Below are positions 1 to 7,747 of a DNA stretch of 64,000 bases, one piece after another. Made by a program: the position numbers and the translations under genes. The stretch is from Enterococcus cecorum DSM 20682 = ATCC 43198 (GTDB lineage Bacteria; Bacillota; Bacilli; Lactobacillales; Enterococcaceae). The stretch spans positions 318,501-382,500 of the forward strand of contig NZ_ASWI01000004.1 in NCBI RefSeq assembly GCF_000407565.1. The letters run 5' to 3'. The notes below the pieces were generated by a model that saw only the letters and a list, made by a program, of their open reading frames with translations, had not been told where the DNA came from and made no database searches. Numbering within the stretch: position 1 is the first letter of the stretch; each line of letters opens with the position of its first letter.

Positions 1-1082
1 GTTATGTAACTAGTGTTTTACGCCCAGAACATTCTTATTCAATTGGGTTTGGCGATGAAAGCTACAATGAATCTGTTCAAGCGCGTCAATTAACCGATAT
101 GATTGGCTTAAATAATACCTCAACTGTGATTAAAGGGGAAGAAGCCTTTGAAATGTTCCCAATTATCCAATATCACTTAGATGAACCAGATTCTAATCCT
201 TCTTGTGTACCTTTGTATTTCTTAGCAGAGTTAGCAAGTCGTGATGTGCGCGTCGTTTTAAGTGGGGAAGGTGCCGATGAATTATTTGCCGGGTATGTCA
301 ATTACGGATTTTTCACTCGCTCCAAAGCTATTCGTGTTTTCACCAATGGCTTGAAGAAATTGCCAAAACGTGCTCGATACTTTATCGCAAGTAAGTTGAA
401 GAACAAACACTTCCATGGTAGCTTCCACATGTATACCAACCTTGCGCCAGCTGAAGAATTCTTTATTGGGCAAGCGAAGGTCTTTGAAGAAGCCGAAACT
501 ACTCGTTATCTTCAACCTAAGTATCAAAAGAGCCCAACTGTGAAACAAATTGTCGATGAAAATTATCGTCGAGTGGTTGATCGTAGTGAAATCAGAAAGA
601 TGCAGTATTTAGATATTCACCAATGGATGCCAAAAGATATCTTATTAAAAGCAGATAAGATGTCCATGGCACACTCTTTAGAATTACGAGTACCATTACT
701 TGATATAGAAGTAATGCGTACAGCTGAAAAAGTGCCATCTAAATATTTGATTAATGAAGAAAATACGAAATTTGCTTTCCGCCAAGCAGCGAGTCGCCAT
801 TTACCAGAAGAGTGGTATAATCGCGAAAAAATTGGTTTCCCTGTACCAATTAAAGACTGGTTACGTGAAGAAAAATATTACAAACATGTACGTGAATTAT
901 TTAGTGCAGATTTTGTAGAAGAATTCTTTAATCAAGAGGCAATTTTACGTTTATTAGATGATAACTTTGCAGGAAAAGTGGATGAACGCCGTAAGATTTG
1001 GACTATTTTCACTTTCTTAACTTGGTATAAAGTGTACTTCATTCAAGATGGTAGCAAACCAGCAGTAGAAAAAATTGCCTAA
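1..1082 (+). CDS. asnB: Asparagine synthetase (glutamine-hydrolysing), 3' part
   Basis: The gene enters from the left edge; its reading frame begins at base 3 and 359 codons are visible. Only the C-terminal synthetase domain is present here. This domain uses ATP to make beta-aspartyl-AMP and ammonia to form asparagine; the N-terminal glutaminase domain must lie upstream. The PP-loop end motif SIGFGDES (near base 40) and the strongly conserved VVLSGEGADELFAGY motif identify the family, followed by RVPLLD and the KIGFPVP segment typical of bacterial AsnB. The first ATG in view, at base 99, is internal and is not the real start. A rho-independent terminator follows directly, so this is the last gene of its unit. 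Sure of family; the exact AsnB subgroup cannot be settled without the N-terminus. Confidence 0.93.
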   Translation, partial: YVTSVLRPEHSYSIGFGDESYNESVQARQLTDMIGLNNTSTVIKGEEAFEMFPIIQYHLDEPDSNPSCVPLYFLAELASRDVRVVLSGEGADELFAGYVNYGFFTRSKAIRVFTNGLKKLPKRARYFIASKLKNKHFHGSFHMYTNLAPAEEFFIGQAKVFEEAETTRYLQPKYQKSPTVKQIVDENYRRVVDRSEIRKMQYLDIHQWMPKDILLKADKMSMAHSLELRVPLLDIEVMRTAEKVPSKYLINEENTKFAFRQAASRHLPEEWYNREKIGFPVPIKDWLREEKYYKHVRELFSADFVEEFFNQEAILRLLDDNFAGKVDERRKIWTIFTFLTWYKVYFIQDGSKPAVEKIA

Positions 1083-1087
1083 ATTCA

Positions 1088-1124
1088 AAGCTCGATTATC
1101 TATTTCAAGGTAGTCGGGCTTTTT
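1088..1124 (+). terminator. Rho-independent terminator of asnB
   Basis: A stem pairing AGCTCGATTATC with GGTAGTCGGGCT (G-U pairs allowed) is followed by a T run, 6 bases after the asnB stop. Confidence 0.75.
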
Positions 1125-1130
1125 AAGTGC

Positions 1131-1165
1131 AAAAAAACAAGTAAGCGACAGTTCACTTACTTGTT
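1131..1165 (-). terminator. Terminator of the lipid kinase gene (minus strand)
   Basis: Inverted repeat ACAAGTAAG / CTTACTTGT with a run of seven T on the minus strand, just past the stop of the gene at 1170-2132. Confidence 0.75.
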
Positions 1166-1169
1166 TAGG

Positions 1170-2132
1170 TTAATACCAGAATAATTGCTTTTTTATAGTA
1201 AAGGTGATGTCAAAGCTGCGTTCACCCATTTCTTCGCCATCTGCTTGTCCGTGTTCGGCAATAGTTGAGACGATTTTTATCTTATTGGCTTGGAAATAGT
1301 GGCAAAACTTCTTGTTTAAATGTGTTTTTCGAAAAATATGGTAAGCAATCCAGGGTACTTTCAGCCAAGAAGGTTTTTCGATAATAACCAAGTCTACCTT
1401 TTCGTTGTGTACTGATGCATTGGGTGCAATAGGGACACCACCGCCAAAGTATGGATGATTAGATGTCGTGCAAAGATATGTTTTGGGAAAACTGTATTGT
1501 TTGCCATTTACCTCGACCAAAATTGGAAAAGGGCGTTGTTTCATCAAAGTACGGATAACAGATGATAAATAAGAAAAAGAACGCAGATTAAATTTTTGTA
1601 GCAGTCCTTTGATTTTCGAGTGATTGGTTTCATAGACAATAGCAGCATCTAAACCGATCCCTATATTATTTAATGCTAATCCTTCTTCTTGGTAAATTCC
1701 TTCATTATAGTAGATAATGCTACATTCTTTTGGTTGCTTATTTTGAATGATTTGTTTCATAATCGTAATAGGTTCACGTGTTAATCCCAACCCACGAGCG
1801 AAATCATTCCCAGAACCAGCTGGAATATAGGCAATCGGAATTTGCTTATTTAGTCGATATAATTCATTGACGACCTGATGAATCGTCCCATCACCGCCAA
1901 TCACGACTAATAATGGGTAGACTTCATCTGGGGACATTTTTTCATCAAAAGTTTTTAAATCATGGACGGCCATTTCTTGGATTAAGCGGCGTTCATGATC
2001 AGGATGGGTGGTAAAACGGGCACTGTAGGGAAGTTTGGCAGCTTTTAGATATTGAATCACTTGCTCACCAGCTATCCGCCCTTGACCACCGCCAGAATTA
2101 GGATTCACTAATAAATGATAAAATAATTCCAT
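1170..2132 (-). CDS. Diacylglycerol/lipid kinase family protein (YegS/BmrU type)
   Basis: A 320-residue protein with a DAGK catalytic domain. The N-terminal VNPNSGGGQG nucleotide-binding motif (residues 9-18), the VVIGGDGTIHQVVNEL motif (about 76-91) and IPAGSGNDFARGLGL (about 101-115) are diagnostic. The enzyme phosphorylates diacylglycerol or a related lipid with ATP at the membrane face; in Firmicutes this recycles diacylglycerol released during lipoteichoic acid synthesis. The ATG start is preceded by GGAAG at a good distance. The gene is transcribed alone, with its own promoter and terminator, and is convergent with asnB. The true lipid substrate cannot be told from sequence, so no gene symbol is given. 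Confidence 0.88.
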   Translation of the reverse strand: MELFYHLLVNPNSGGGQGRIAGEQVIQYLKAAKLPYSARFTTHPDHERRLIQEMAVHDLKTFDEKMSPDEVYPLLVVIGGDGTIHQVVNELYRLNKQIPIAYIPAGSGNDFARGLGLTREPITIMKQIIQNKQPKECSIIYYNEGIYQEEGLALNNIGIGLDAAIVYETNHSKIKGLLQKFNLRSFSYLSSVIRTLMKQRPFPILVEVNGKQYSFPKTYLCTTSNHPYFGGGVPIAPNASVHNEKVDLVIIEKPSWLKVPWIAYHIFRKTHLNKKFCHYFQANKIKIVSTIAEHGQADGEEMGERSFDITFTIKKQLFWY

Positions 2133-2167
2133 ACTTAACTTCCATTTCTAAAAAATCATTCCTAGGT

Positions 2168-2195
2168 ATTATATCATGTTGAAAAAATAATACAA
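2168..2195 (-). promoter_or_regulatory. SigA-type promoter for the lipid kinase gene
   Basis: On the minus strand TTGTAT, 16-bp spacer, TATAAT, ending about 35 bases before the start codon. Confidence 0.6.
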
Positions 2196-2249
2196 AGCAA
2201 TAAACTTGAAAATCGCAAAGAAGCATTCCCATTTTTGCTGAAATTATAG

Positions 2250-2255
2250 TATAAT
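2250..2255 (+). promoter_or_regulatory. Likely -10 box for the CBS-domain gene
   Basis: TATAAT about 34 bases before the chosen start at 2289; no convincing -35 hexamer lies at the usual spacing. Confidence 0.4.
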
Positions 2256-2288
2256 GAGAATAGAATATAGAAGGTTAGGGTGATTTCG

Positions 2289-2930
2289 ATGTTATTAAAA
2301 TCTATGGTTTATAAAAAAGAAAATTTAACAACTGTCAAAGAAACTAATACTTTAAGAGAAGCGTTGGATATTCTTGAAGAATCAGGATTTAGATGTGTGC
2401 CGATATTGGATGAAACCGGCCGTATTTTCCGTGGAAATATTTATAAAATGCATATATATCGTCATATTGCAAATGGTGGAGATATGAATCTACCTGTTAC
2501 TTATTTGTTGAAGAATGCGACAAAATTTATCTACTTAAATTCTTCTTTCTTTAAGGTTTTCTTTACCATTAAAGAATTACCTTATATTGCTGTGTTGGAC
2601 GAACAAAATCAGTTTTATGGGATATTAACCCACAGTTCTTTATTAAATATGCTTTCTCAGTCATGGAATGTCAATCAAGGAAGCTATGTTTTGACGGTGG
2701 CTTCTCCGGGTAAGCGTGGAGAGTTTGCGACGATTGGTAAGATTATTTCTAAGTATGCCAGCATTGCGAGTTGTATCACCCTTGATTTAGAAAATGAACA
2801 GTTTGTTCGTCGCACGTTATTTACACTACCAAAAGAGGTTGATAAAGAAACCTGTGATAAGATTGTTGAGGCACTAGAAAGCAAACATTTCCGCGTGGTT
2901 GATGTAGAAGATTTGTCAGAAAGTCGCTAA
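2289..2930 (+). CDS. cbpA: CBS-domain protein, probable cyclic di-AMP-binding CbpA
   Basis: A 213-residue soluble protein. Two CBS motifs occupy roughly residues 1-130 (MVYKKENLTTVKETNTLREA and the PYIAVLDEQNQFYGILTHSS region), followed by an ACT-like C-terminal region from about 135. This CBS-ACT arrangement matches the CbpA group described as c-di-AMP receptors in Listeria-type Firmicutes. In that group the CBS pair binds the nucleotide; the downstream effect is not settled. I place the start at the ATG at 2289, because AGGGTG lies 6-8 bases upstream; a GTG at 2280 is the alternative. It is monocistronic or leads into rpmG. The name rests on remembered family resemblance, so the CBS call is firmer than the ligand. 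Confidence 0.75.
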   Translation: MLLKSMVYKKENLTTVKETNTLREALDILEESGFRCVPILDETGRIFRGNIYKMHIYRHIANGGDMNLPVTYLLKNATKFIYLNSSFFKVFFTIKELPYIAVLDEQNQFYGILTHSSLLNMLSQSWNVNQGSYVLTVASPGKRGEFATIGKIISKYASIASCITLDLENEQFVRRTLFTLPKEVDKETCDKIVEALESKHFRVVDVEDLSESR

Positions 2931-2946
2931 TTCCTGAAATGATTGG

Positions 2947-2975
2947 TTGACAGTTTGTAAAAAGCGTGATACTTT
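2947..2975 (+). promoter_or_regulatory. Promoter of rpmG-secE
   Basis: TTGACA, 17-bp spacer, TACTTT, 37 bases before the rpmG start. Confidence 0.7.
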
Positions 2976-3012
2976 AGCAGTAATGTATTTCAAATGGAAG
3001 GGTGAGATGAAT

Positions 3013-3168
3013 ATGGCAGTCAAAAAAGCAGCCTTAGCTTGTTCCGTTTGTGGTTCACGTAATTACTCTAAAGCGGTTAGTACGAGTAGAAATGCCAATA
3101 AACGCTTGGAGATTAATAAGTTTTGTAAATATTGTAATCAGTATACTTTACATCGTGAAACTAAGTAG
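3013..3168 (+). CDS. rpmG: 50S ribosomal protein L33
   Basis: A 51-residue L33 of the zinc-binding type: CSVCGSRNY near the N-terminus and [12 protein letters not shown] near the C-terminus supply four cysteines in two CxxC pairs. Enterococci usually carry several L33 paralogues, and the one next to secE-nusG is a standard arrangement. The start at 3013 is chosen because GGTGA ends 7 bases upstream and the family begins MAVKKA; an in-frame ATG at 3007 lies too close. secE follows after 15 bases, so the two are co-transcribed from the promoter at 2947. Confidence 0.92.
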   Translation: MAVKKAALACSVCGSRNYSKAVSTSRNANKRLEINKFCKYCNQYTLHRETK

Positions 3169-3183
3169 GAGGAAGTAAGTGGC

Positions 3184-3354
3184 ATGAAGTTTATTAAAAG
3201 CGTGATTGACGAAATGAAACGTGTGACTTGGCCAACCAAACAACAATTACGTAAAGATACCATTGTCGTAATCGAAACTTCAATTATCTTTACGGTGATG
3301 TTCTTTGTGATGGATACGGTCATTCAAAATTTATTAGCATTGATTTTGAAATAA
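3184..3354 (+). CDS. secE: Preprotein translocase subunit SecE
   Basis: A 56-residue membrane protein, the short single-span SecE typical of Firmicutes. The amphipathic N-terminal helix contains the conserved EMKRVTWPTKQQL motif (residues 10-22), and a single hydrophobic transmembrane helix follows at about 28-50. SecE clamps SecY in the SecYEG protein-export channel. AGGAGG stands about 12 bases before the ATG. It sits between rpmG and nusG, the conserved order across Firmicutes. A hairpin terminator after the stop partly separates it from nusG. Confidence 0.95.
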   Translation: MKFIKSVIDEMKRVTWPTKQQLRKDTIVVIETSIIFTVMFFVMDTVIQNLLALILK

Positions 3355-3357
3355 TCG

Positions 3358-3388
3358 AAAAGCGGGTCGATTTTGGCTCGCTTTTTTG
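3358..3388 (+). terminator. Terminator after secE
   Basis: AAGCGGGTC pairs with GGCTCGCTT (with G-U pairs), followed by a T run; it separates rpmG-secE from nusG. Confidence 0.75.
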
Positions 3389-3399
3389 CTTGATTGGTA

Positions 3400-3428
3400 T
3401 AGCAATTGTTTGTAAAGTTTGCTATACT
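3400..3428 (+). promoter_or_regulatory. Promoter of nusG
   Basis: A TATACT -10 box at 3423-3428 with a weak TAGCAA at the -35 position (17-bp spacer). Confidence 0.5.
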
Positions 3429-3440
3429 GTGTCTGTAGAT

Positions 3441-3467
3441 AAACTTCAGGTGGCCTGAGGTTTTTTT
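3441..3467 (+). terminator. Terminator-like hairpin in the nusG leader (possible attenuator)
   Basis: AAACTTCAGG pairs with CCTGAGGTTT around a TGG loop and runs straight into seven T. It lies between the nusG promoter and the nusG RBS, so nusG transcripts must read through it. Confidence 0.65.
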
Positions 3468-3508
3468 GTTAGGTTGCAAATAAGAGTATATAAAGATAGG
3501 AGAAAACA

Positions 3509-4051
3509 ATGGAAACTTTTGAAAAACAATGGTACGTCTTACACACTTATTCTGGATATGAAAATAAAGTAAAAGCAAACATTGAATCACGTGCACAAAG
3601 CATGCGTATGGGGGATTACATTTTCCGCGTGGTTGTTCCTGAAGAAAAAGAAACAGAAATCAAAAACGGTAAGTCAAAAGAAATCGTTCATAAAACTTTC
3701 CCAGGTTACGTCTTAGTGGAAATGGTCATGACAGATGAATCTTGGTATATTGTTCGTAATACGCCTGGTGTGACTGGTTTTGTTGGTAGTCATGGCGCAG
3801 GAAGTAAACCAGCACCATTATTACCAGAAGAAATCAATTCAATTTTACGCTCTATTGGTATGAGCACACGTACTTCTGATTTGGAAGTAAGCTTAGGTGA
3901 TACGGTTAAAATCATTGAAGGTGCGTTTGCTGGTATGGAAGGTCAAGTAGTTGAAATTGACGATGAAAAACAAAAATTAAAAGTAAATATTGATATGTTT
4001 GGTCGTGCAACAAGCGCTGAACTAGATTTTGATCAAGTCGATAATATTTAA
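3509..4051 (+). CDS. nusG: Transcription termination/antitermination factor NusG
   Basis: A 180-residue NusG. The N-terminal NGN domain (residues 5-110) starts KQWYVLHTYSGYENKVK, and the C-terminal KOW domain (about 127-178) contains GDTVKIIEGAFAGMEGQV. NusG binds the RNA polymerase clamp, affects pausing and termination, and can link polymerase to ribosomes. AGGAG precedes the ATG. In most Firmicutes rplK follows nusG directly. Here nusG ends in its own terminator, and a ribose operon and a hydrolase gene lie before rplK. Its leader holds a terminator-like hairpin, which suggests feedback control. Confidence 0.96.
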   Translation: METFEKQWYVLHTYSGYENKVKANIESRAQSMRMGDYIFRVVVPEEKETEIKNGKSKEIVHKTFPGYVLVEMVMTDESWYIVRNTPGVTGFVGSHGAGSKPAPLLPEEINSILRSIGMSTRTSDLEVSLGDTVKIIEGAFAGMEGQVVEIDDEKQKLKVNIDMFGRATSAELDFDQVDNI

Positions 4052-4081
4052 GATTAGCCTTTCTTAAAATATTTCATAAAC

Positions 4082-4114
4082 AAGCGGTACTTTCAGTGAG
4101 TATCGCTTTTTTTA
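4082..4114 (+). terminator. Terminator of nusG
   Basis: AAGCGGTACT / AGTATCGCTT stem with a T run, about 30 bases past the nusG stop. Confidence 0.8.
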
Positions 4115-4255
4115 GAAAGTGTTTTGGATAAATGATGGCCAAGTGCTACTGAGGTAGATAGCGAGCATTTAGGCTTTATCCGAGAACAAAAGGGACATAC
4201 AGGGCTTATCAATCAAGATTATTACATAGATTGTTTGTGAAAATGAGGTTGTGTC

Positions 4256-5245
4256 ATGAAAAAGAAAGTCACGATTAAAGAGGTTGCCGCTACATCAGGG
4301 GTTTCCATTGCGACAGTCTCACAGATTTTAAATGGAAATGCAGAAAAATTCAGCCCCAAAACGGTTGAAAAAGTGATGAATGTGAAAAATTCATTAGATT
4401 ATCAGCCTGATTATTTTGCTCAGCGCATGGTGATGAAAAAGAGTAAGACAATCGGGGTGATGATTCCAGATATTACCAATCCATTTTTTTCCTTATTATT
4501 AAAAGGAATTGAAAAAGTAGTGTATGGGCAAAAATATATTGTGATACTTTGCGATGCTGATTTTAGTGTGCAAAAAGAAAGCGAGTATCTACAAGAATTA
4601 ATCCGCCGTGGTGTGGATGGTTTTATCATTGCGAGTTCGACAGTTTCTAATCAAACGTTAAAAGAGCAGTTAACCAAAAATCAAGTTCCCTATATTGTAT
4701 TGGACCAAAAGAAATCTGAAGGGGGAAGCGATGAACTTTCAACGGATGATTTTACTGGGGGTGTGTTAGCTGCAAATCATCTGCGCGAACTTGGCCATGA
4801 AAAAGTAGCCTTGATTGGTCCACAAGATGCACCGAGCAATATTCAAACACGGATAGAAGGTTTTAAGACGGTTTATCCAGAATTTCTTTTTGTTAATCAG
4901 CCTTTAACGCGTGAAGGTGGCAAGCAAGCAGCTGAACAAATCATTCCTTCAGAGGTGAGTGCTATCTTTGCTTTAAATGATGAGATTGCGCTTGGGTTGA
5001 TGTATCAGTTGAAGCATTTAGGTAAAGTGATTCCTGATGATTATAGTATCGTCGGTTATGATAATTCACCAATGTCTGAATACGTCACGCCTACACTTAC
5101 TACCGTCTCACAGCCGATTTTTGAATTAGGTCAAATAGCTGCGGAATTACTGCTTGAACGGATTCGTGATCCTAAGCAAGCCTGGGCGAGAAAAGTCTTA
5201 CCTGTAGAATTAATAAAAAGAAATACAACAGCACACTTGAAATAG
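4256..5245 (+). CDS. rbsR: LacI-family ribose operon repressor
   Basis: A 329-residue LacI/GalR regulator. The N-terminal helix-turn-helix is VTIKEVAATSGVSIATVSQI (residues 5-24), followed by a periplasmic-binding-protein-like sugar domain (about 60-325) with IGVMIPDITNPFF and the IPDDYSIVGYDN motif. It lies immediately upstream of rbsK-rbsD-rbsU in the same direction, and two palindromic operators follow the gene, so repression of the ribose genes is the likely role, with ribose or a ribose phosphate as inducer. GAGG precedes the ATG. The specific RbsR name is an inference from context; the LacI family is certain. Confidence 0.9.
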   Translation: MKKKVTIKEVAATSGVSIATVSQILNGNAEKFSPKTVEKVMNVKNSLDYQPDYFAQRMVMKKSKTIGVMIPDITNPFFSLLLKGIEKVVYGQKYIVILCDADFSVQKESEYLQELIRRGVDGFIIASSTVSNQTLKEQLTKNQVPYIVLDQKKSEGGSDELSTDDFTGGVLAANHLRELGHEKVALIGPQDAPSNIQTRIEGFKTVYPEFLFVNQPLTREGGKQAAEQIIPSEVSAIFALNDEIALGLMYQLKHLGKVIPDDYSIVGYDNSPMSEYVTPTLTTVSQPIFELGQIAAELLLERIRDPKQAWARKVLPVELIKRNTTAHLK

Positions 5246-5270
5246 CTTACAAAGTGTGCTATATTCTTTT
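5230..5270 (+). terminator. Weak hairpin overlapping the rbsR stop
   Basis: AGCACACTT / AAGTGTGCT with the rbsR stop codon in the loop, then ATATTC and five T. Possibly a partial terminator between rbsR and rbsK. Confidence 0.4.
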
Positions 5271-5279
5271 TGTAAAGTT

Positions 5280-5305
5280 TTAAAACGTTTTAATAAAACG
5301 TTTTA
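5280..5305 (+). promoter_or_regulatory. Tandem palindromic operators before rbsK
   Basis: Two AAAACGTTTT palindromes with TTAA-type flanks, at 5280-5293 and 5294-5305, are centred 13 bp apart. A central CG palindrome is the usual shape of LacI-family operators, so RbsR is the obvious candidate. A third palindrome, TTATCCGGATAA, lies at 5316-5327. Confidence 0.65.
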
Positions 5306-5357
5306 ACCAAATCGATTATCCGGATAAAAATATTTAGGTAAGGGAGCTTTTTTAATT

Positions 5358-6278
5358 ATGAATACGATTACAGTTATTGGAAGCATTAATTTAGACCGTA
5401 CGATTCGCTTAAGTCATATGCCACAAATTGGTGAAACGATGCATACAAAGGAAATCTTTTCTGCAGGTGGTGGTAAGGGAGCGAACCAAGCAGTAGCAGC
5501 CAAACGTCTAGGTGCGAATACATATTTCATCGGGGCTGTTGGCGAAGATGAAGCAGGTAAGTTGATGTTGGAATTGCTCAGTGAGGAAGAAATTAACTTG
5601 GATGCGGTGGCCAATGTGAAAGGAGAAGCGACGGGTCAGGCTTATATTATGGTGGATGACTTAGGACAAAATAGTATTATGATCCACGCAGGCGCCAATA
5701 ATGCTTTCACACCAGCGCATGTACAAGCACATCAAGCAATCATTGAAAAAAGTGATTTCATTATTGCTCAATTTGAAAGTCATTTAGCTAGTACGATTCA
5801 AGCTTTTGAAATTGCGAAAAAAGCCGGAGTAAAAACGATCTTAAATCCTGCGCCAGCTATGGAAAAAGTGCCGGAAGAATTGCTACGATTAACGGATATT
5901 ATTATTCCAAATGAAACGGAAACCGAAATCTTAACTGGTATTAAAATTACCGATGAAGCAAGTATGCAAAAAGCTGCTCAAAAACTTCATGATTTAGGCA
6001 TTGAAGGGGTCATTATTACTGTGGGTAGTAAGGGTGCTTATTATGAAGTGCATGGTGAAAGTGGCATTGTGCCAGCCTTCAAAGTTGAAGCAAAAGATAC
6101 AACCGCTGCAGGAGATACCTTTATCGGTGCTTTAAGTACAGTGTTGAAGAAAGATTTAAGTAACTTACGCGCAGCTATTTCATATGGGAACCAGGCTTCT
6201 TCGTTAACAGTTCAACGCTTTGGTGCGCAACCATCCATTCCTTACTTAAATGAAATGAAACCAATGGAGGATCAGTAA
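5358..6278 (+). CDS. rbsK: Ribokinase
   Basis: A 306-residue PfkB-family sugar kinase that phosphorylates D-ribose to ribose-5-phosphate with ATP in the cytoplasm. The N-terminal GSINLD substrate motif (residues 8-13), the first PfkB signature [13 protein letters not shown] (about 36-48) and the second signature with the catalytic aspartate, [13 protein letters not shown] (about 249-261), are all intact. The length is normal for ribokinase. AAGGGAG precedes the ATG. rbsD begins 2 bases after the stop and rbsU follows, giving a compact rbsKDU operon under the palindromic operators upstream. Confidence 0.95.
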   Translation: MNTITVIGSINLDRTIRLSHMPQIGETMHTKEIFSAGGGKGANQAVAAKRLGANTYFIGAVGEDEAGKLMLELLSEEEINLDAVANVKGEATGQAYIMVDDLGQNSIMIHAGANNAFTPAHVQAHQAIIEKSDFIIAQFESHLASTIQAFEIAKKAGVKTILNPAPAMEKVPEELLRLTDIIIPNETETEILTGIKITDEASMQKAAQKLHDLGIEGVIITVGSKGAYYEVHGESGIVPAFKVEAKDTTAAGDTFIGALSTVLKKDLSNLRAAISYGNQASSLTVQRFGAQPSIPYLNEMKPMEDQ

Positions 6279-6279
6279 T

Positions 6280-6675
6280 ATGAAAAAATCAACAGTTATT
6301 AATTCAGATATTTCACGTGTGATTGCACAAATGGGGCATTTTGACTTATTAAGTATTGGTGATGCAGGGATGCCAGTACCAATGACTACAGAAAAGATTG
6401 ATCTAGCGGTAACTAAGGGTGTGCCTAGTTTTATCGATGTGTTGGAAAATGTCTTAACGGAATTAGAAGTTCAAAAGATTTATCTAGCAGAAGAAATCAA
6501 AACATACAATCCAAATATGTTAGCTAAAATTCAGAAACTAATGCCAGAAGTGGAAATTGCCTTTATTCCACATAGTCAAATGAAACAAGACTTAAATCGT
6601 TGTCATGCCTTTATCAGAACTGGTGAAATGACACCATATGCCAATATCTTACTAGAAAGCGGCGTAGTATTTTAA
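6280..6675 (+). CDS. rbsD: D-ribose pyranase
   Basis: A 131-residue RbsD. It interconverts beta-pyranose and furanose forms of ribose so that ribokinase receives the furanose. The N-terminal motif [17 protein letters not shown] (residues 18-34) carries the catalytic histidine and the conserved GDAG loop, and the C-terminal [18 protein letters not shown] is typical. GGAGG lies within the end of rbsK, and the two genes are separated by one base. The position between kinase and transporter matches the ribose operons of Lactobacillales. Confidence 0.95.
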   Translation: MKKSTVINSDISRVIAQMGHFDLLSIGDAGMPVPMTTEKIDLAVTKGVPSFIDVLENVLTELEVQKIYLAEEIKTYNPNMLAKIQKLMPEVEIAFIPHSQMKQDLNRCHAFIRTGEMTPYANILLESGVVF

Positions 6676-6699
6676 TTATTAGAAGGGATTTTTGATTTT

Positions 6700-7587
6700 A
6701 TGAACACTGTAGCATTATTAGTTGGTTTAGGGCCATTGATTGGTTGGGGGATTTTCCCTACGATTGCTTCCAAATTTGGTGGACGTCCAAGTAATCAGAT
6801 TTTAGGTGCGACTTTAGGAACCTTGATTTTTGCCCTTATTTTTAATATGACGCAAGGAATCGCACTGCCAACTGGACATGATTTACTTTTTGCGATTCTT
6901 TCGGGTATTGGCTGGGCAAGTGCACAAATTTTGACTTTTTATAGTTTTACTTTAATTGGTTCTTCACGTGCGATGCCAATTACCACTGCTTTTCAATTAC
7001 TAGGGGCTTCTTTATGGGGTGTCATTGCTTTAGGTGATTGGCCAAGTGCAATGGATAAAATCATTGGCGCCTTAGCTTTAGTCTTAATTATTCTAGGTGC
7101 TTGGATGACGGTTTGGAGCGAACATAAAAATACTGAACATCAAGCCCATTTACAAAAAGCGGTATTGATTTTAGCTGTGGGTGAAATCGGTTATTGGGCC
7201 TATTCTGCTGCCCCACAAGCAACTGATTTAACTGGGATGCAAGCTTTCTTACCACAAGCAATTGGTATGGTTTTAGTCGCTGTAGTTTACGACTTTTACA
7301 ATCATTTTAAATCAAACGAACCTTTGGCATTACAAGAAGCAGTCTCTTATAAACAAATTTTTTCAGGCTTCTTCTTTGCTTTTGCTGCATTAACATATTT
7401 GATTTCTGCTCAACCAGATATGAATGGGTTGGCTACTGGTTTTATTTTGTCACAAACATCAGTAATATTAGCAACTTTAACTGGTATTTATTTCTTAAAA
7501 CAAGCAAAAACCAAAAAAGAAATGACTGTAACAATTTTAGGCTTGGTACTTATTATCTTTGCCGCAAGTTTAACGGTAATTGTATAA
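6700..7587 (+). CDS. rbsU: Ribose uptake protein RbsU (GRP transporter family)
   Basis: A 295-residue integral membrane protein with about ten hydrophobic helices, beginning VALLVGLGPLIGWGIFPTIA. It belongs to the glucose/ribose porter (GRP) group of the drug/metabolite transporter superfamily and is distinct from the ABC-type RbsABC system. The sequence GSSRAMPITTAFQLLGASLW (about residues 86-105) is characteristic. Being third in an rbsK-rbsD-rbsU operon makes ribose the likely substrate. AAGGGA precedes the ATG at some distance. A long stable terminator follows, ending the operon. Confidence 0.9.
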   Translation: MNTVALLVGLGPLIGWGIFPTIASKFGGRPSNQILGATLGTLIFALIFNMTQGIALPTGHDLLFAILSGIGWASAQILTFYSFTLIGSSRAMPITTAFQLLGASLWGVIALGDWPSAMDKIIGALALVLIILGAWMTVWSEHKNTEHQAHLQKAVLILAVGEIGYWAYSAAPQATDLTGMQAFLPQAIGMVLVAVVYDFYNHFKSNEPLALQEAVSYKQIFSGFFFAFAALTYLISAQPDMNGLATGFILSQTSVILATLTGIYFLKQAKTKKEMTVTILGLVLIIFAASLTVIV

Positions 7588-7600
7588 AAATAATGAACAT

Positions 7601-7650
7601 AAACGAATTTCTAAGCAACTGATGGTGGTTGTTTGGAAATTCGTTTTTAT
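7601..7650 (+). terminator. Terminator of the rbs operon
   Basis: AAACGAATTTC pairs with GAAATTCGTTT, with an inner CAAC/GTTG stem, followed by TTTTTAT. Confidence 0.85.
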
Positions 7651-7688
7651 CATATAGAAAAGATTTTTTTAAGATTACTGGCTATTTC

Positions 7689-7716
7689 TTGCAAGTGTTG
7701 TAATCTAGCGTATATT
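7689..7716 (+). promoter_or_regulatory. Promoter of the alpha/beta hydrolase gene
   Basis: TTGCAA, 16-bp spacer, TATATT, about 30 bases before the start codon. Confidence 0.55.
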
Positions 7717-7747
7717 AATCTTTGAATAGCATTTAAGGAGATTGATT

